Below, one piece after another: positions 6,956 to 7,863 of a DNA stretch of 7,863 bases. The stretch comes from an uncultured Clostridia bacterium (GTDB lineage: Bacteria; Bacillota; Clostridia; Oscillospirales; Acutalibacteraceae): contig CAMJYF010000065.1 in the NCBI GenBank assembly GCA_946409885.1, positions 1-7,863 of the forward strand, in the 5' to 3' direction. Made by a program: the position numbers and the translations under genes. Within the stretch, counting starts at the first letter, position 1, and every line of letters starts with the position of its first letter. The notes under the pieces are model-generated. The model was given only the letters and a program-made list of their open reading frames with translations, was not told the DNA's origin and did not search any database.

Positions 6956-7863
6956 GACACGTCAACGTGGCGCTGTTCGTGCCCCACCGGGGCTGCCCCC
7001 ACGCCTGCGCGTTCTGCAACCAGCGGACCATCTCCGGCCATACGGCGCCGCTGACGCCGGAGGCGGTGCGGGCCGCCTGCGAAACGGCCCGCGCCTGCCC
7101 CCACGACGTGAACAACAGCGAGGTGGCCTTTTTCGGCGGCAGCTTTACCGCCATCGACCGGGCGGAGATGATCGCCCTGCTGGAGGCGGCCCTGCCCTAT
7201 GTGGGCCGCGATTTCGGCGGCGTGCGGATCTCCACCCGCCCGGACTGTGTGGACGACGGGGTGCTGTCCCTTTTGAAGGACTACGGCGTCACCGCCATTG
7301 AGCTGGGCGCGCAGAGTATGGACGACACGGTGCTGGCCCTGAACGGCCGCGGCCACACGGCGAAGGACACGGAGGCGGCCTGCGAACGGATCCGGCGGCA
7401 CGGCTTTTCGCTGGGGCTGCAGATGATGACGGGTCTTTACGGTTCCAACGAAGAAAAGGACCGGCAGACGGCGCGGCGGTTCGTGGAACTGCACCCCGAT
7501 ACCGTCCGTATCTATCCCACCGTGGTGCTGGAGGGGACGAGGCTTGCCGACCTGTGGCGGCGGGGGGCGTACGTTCCGCCGTCGCTGGAGGATTCCGTGG
7601 CCCTCTGCGCGGACCTGCTGCGGCTGTTCCGGGCCAACGGCATCCGGGTGATCCGGCTGGGGCTGCACTCCGGCGGCAGCGTGGAGGAAGGATATCTGAC
7701 CGGTGTGTACCACCCCGCCTTCGGGGAGCTGTGCGAGAGCCGCGTGTGCCGGGACCTGCTGGCCCGGCGCCTGCGGGACCTGCCCCCCGGCGCCTCCGCC
7801 GTCCGGGTGAATCCCAGGGACCTTTCCAAAATGATCGGGCAGAAAAAAGCAAATCTTGCCTAT
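6952..7863 (+). CDS. Elp3-like radical SAM protein (3' end outside window)
   Basis: The frame opens with an ATG inside the rnc stop codon (ATGA, 4-base overlap) and stays open for 304 codons to the window edge, so the gene is incomplete. Near the N-terminus, RGCPHACAFCNQR contains the CxxxCxxC cluster motif (Cys15, Cys19, Cys22) that binds a 4Fe-4S cluster and S-adenosylmethionine. FFGGSFTAI near residue 60 is the glycine-rich SAM-contact strand, and ISTRPDCVDD, IELGAQSMDD and LQMMTGLYGS follow in the order usual for the Elp3/Oxygen-independent-coproporphyrinogen-oxidase-like group. The segment NPRDLSKMIGQKKANL at the visible end is reminiscent of the C-terminus of stand-alone Elp3-like clostridial proteins. 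No GNAT acetyltransferase domain is seen in the visible part, unlike true Elp3. A tRNA-modifying role is plausible given the family and the RNase III neighbour, but is not shown. Confidence 0.9.
   Translation, partial: MRHVNVALFVPHRGCPHACAFCNQRTISGHTAPLTPEAVRAACETARACPHDVNNSEVAFFGGSFTAIDRAEMIALLEAALPYVGRDFGGVRISTRPDCVDDGVLSLLKDYGVTAIELGAQSMDDTVLALNGRGHTAKDTEAACERIRRHGFSLGLQMMTGLYGSNEEKDRQTARRFVELHPDTVRIYPTVVLEGTRLADLWRRGAYVPPSLEDSVALCADLLRLFRANGIRVIRLGLHSGGSVEEGYLTGVYHPAFGELCESRVCRDLLARRLRDLPPGASAVRVNPRDLSKMIGQKKANLAY

Noticed and set aside
6793..7713. Minus-strand open frame of about 300 residues opposite the rnc end and the radical SAM gene
   Set aside because: The plus strand has an intact double-stranded RNA-binding domain and radical SAM motifs; the antisense product is His/Gln/Gly-rich and has no domain.

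Overview
The window looks like part of the chromosome of a GC-rich Firmicute, most likely a clostridial (Oscillospiraceae-like) bacterium. This is inferred from the gene types: a roughly 700-residue topoisomerase I with three four-cysteine zinc ribbons, the folate/FAD-dependent tRNA methyltransferase TrmFO, the order dprA-topA-trmFO known from Firmicutes such as Bacillus subtilis, and an RNase III gene overlapped by an Elp3-like radical SAM gene. All genes read on the + strand. No tRNA, rRNA, CRISPR array, integrase or transposase is visible.

Layout: (1) 1-322, the 3' end of a TrmH/SpoU-family RNA methyltransferase gene. (2) 316-466, a 151-base intergenic element with two arms, each made of four 7-base units, facing each other as an imperfect 29-base inverted repeat. 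It contains the stop codon of the methyltransferase gene and ends 4 bases before the dprA ATG. (3) 471-1754, dprA, with a proline-rich linker carrying a 48-base tandem duplication. (4) 1801-3915, topA. (5) 3908-5221, trmFO, overlapping topA by 8 bases. (6) 5264-6241, a membrane-anchored or secreted calcineurin-like phosphoesterase with clearly lower GC and its own strong Shine-Dalgarno. (7) 6284-6955, rnc (RNase III). (8) 6952 to the window edge, an Elp3-like radical SAM protein without a stop in the window.

The genes are mostly housekeeping: RNA modification (TrmH-like, TrmFO, possibly the radical SAM enzyme), RNA processing (RNase III), DNA topology (TopA) and handling of incoming single-stranded DNA (DprA). 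Their common strand, short gaps and two stop/start overlaps suggest one or two operons. Two blocks of core genes, dprA-topA-trmFO and rnc-radical SAM, are joined through the phosphoesterase gene, which looks like a later insertion.

I see no convincing new multi-gene system. The most unusual object is the heptad inverted-repeat element at 316-466. The odd composition and position of the phosphoesterase gene come second.
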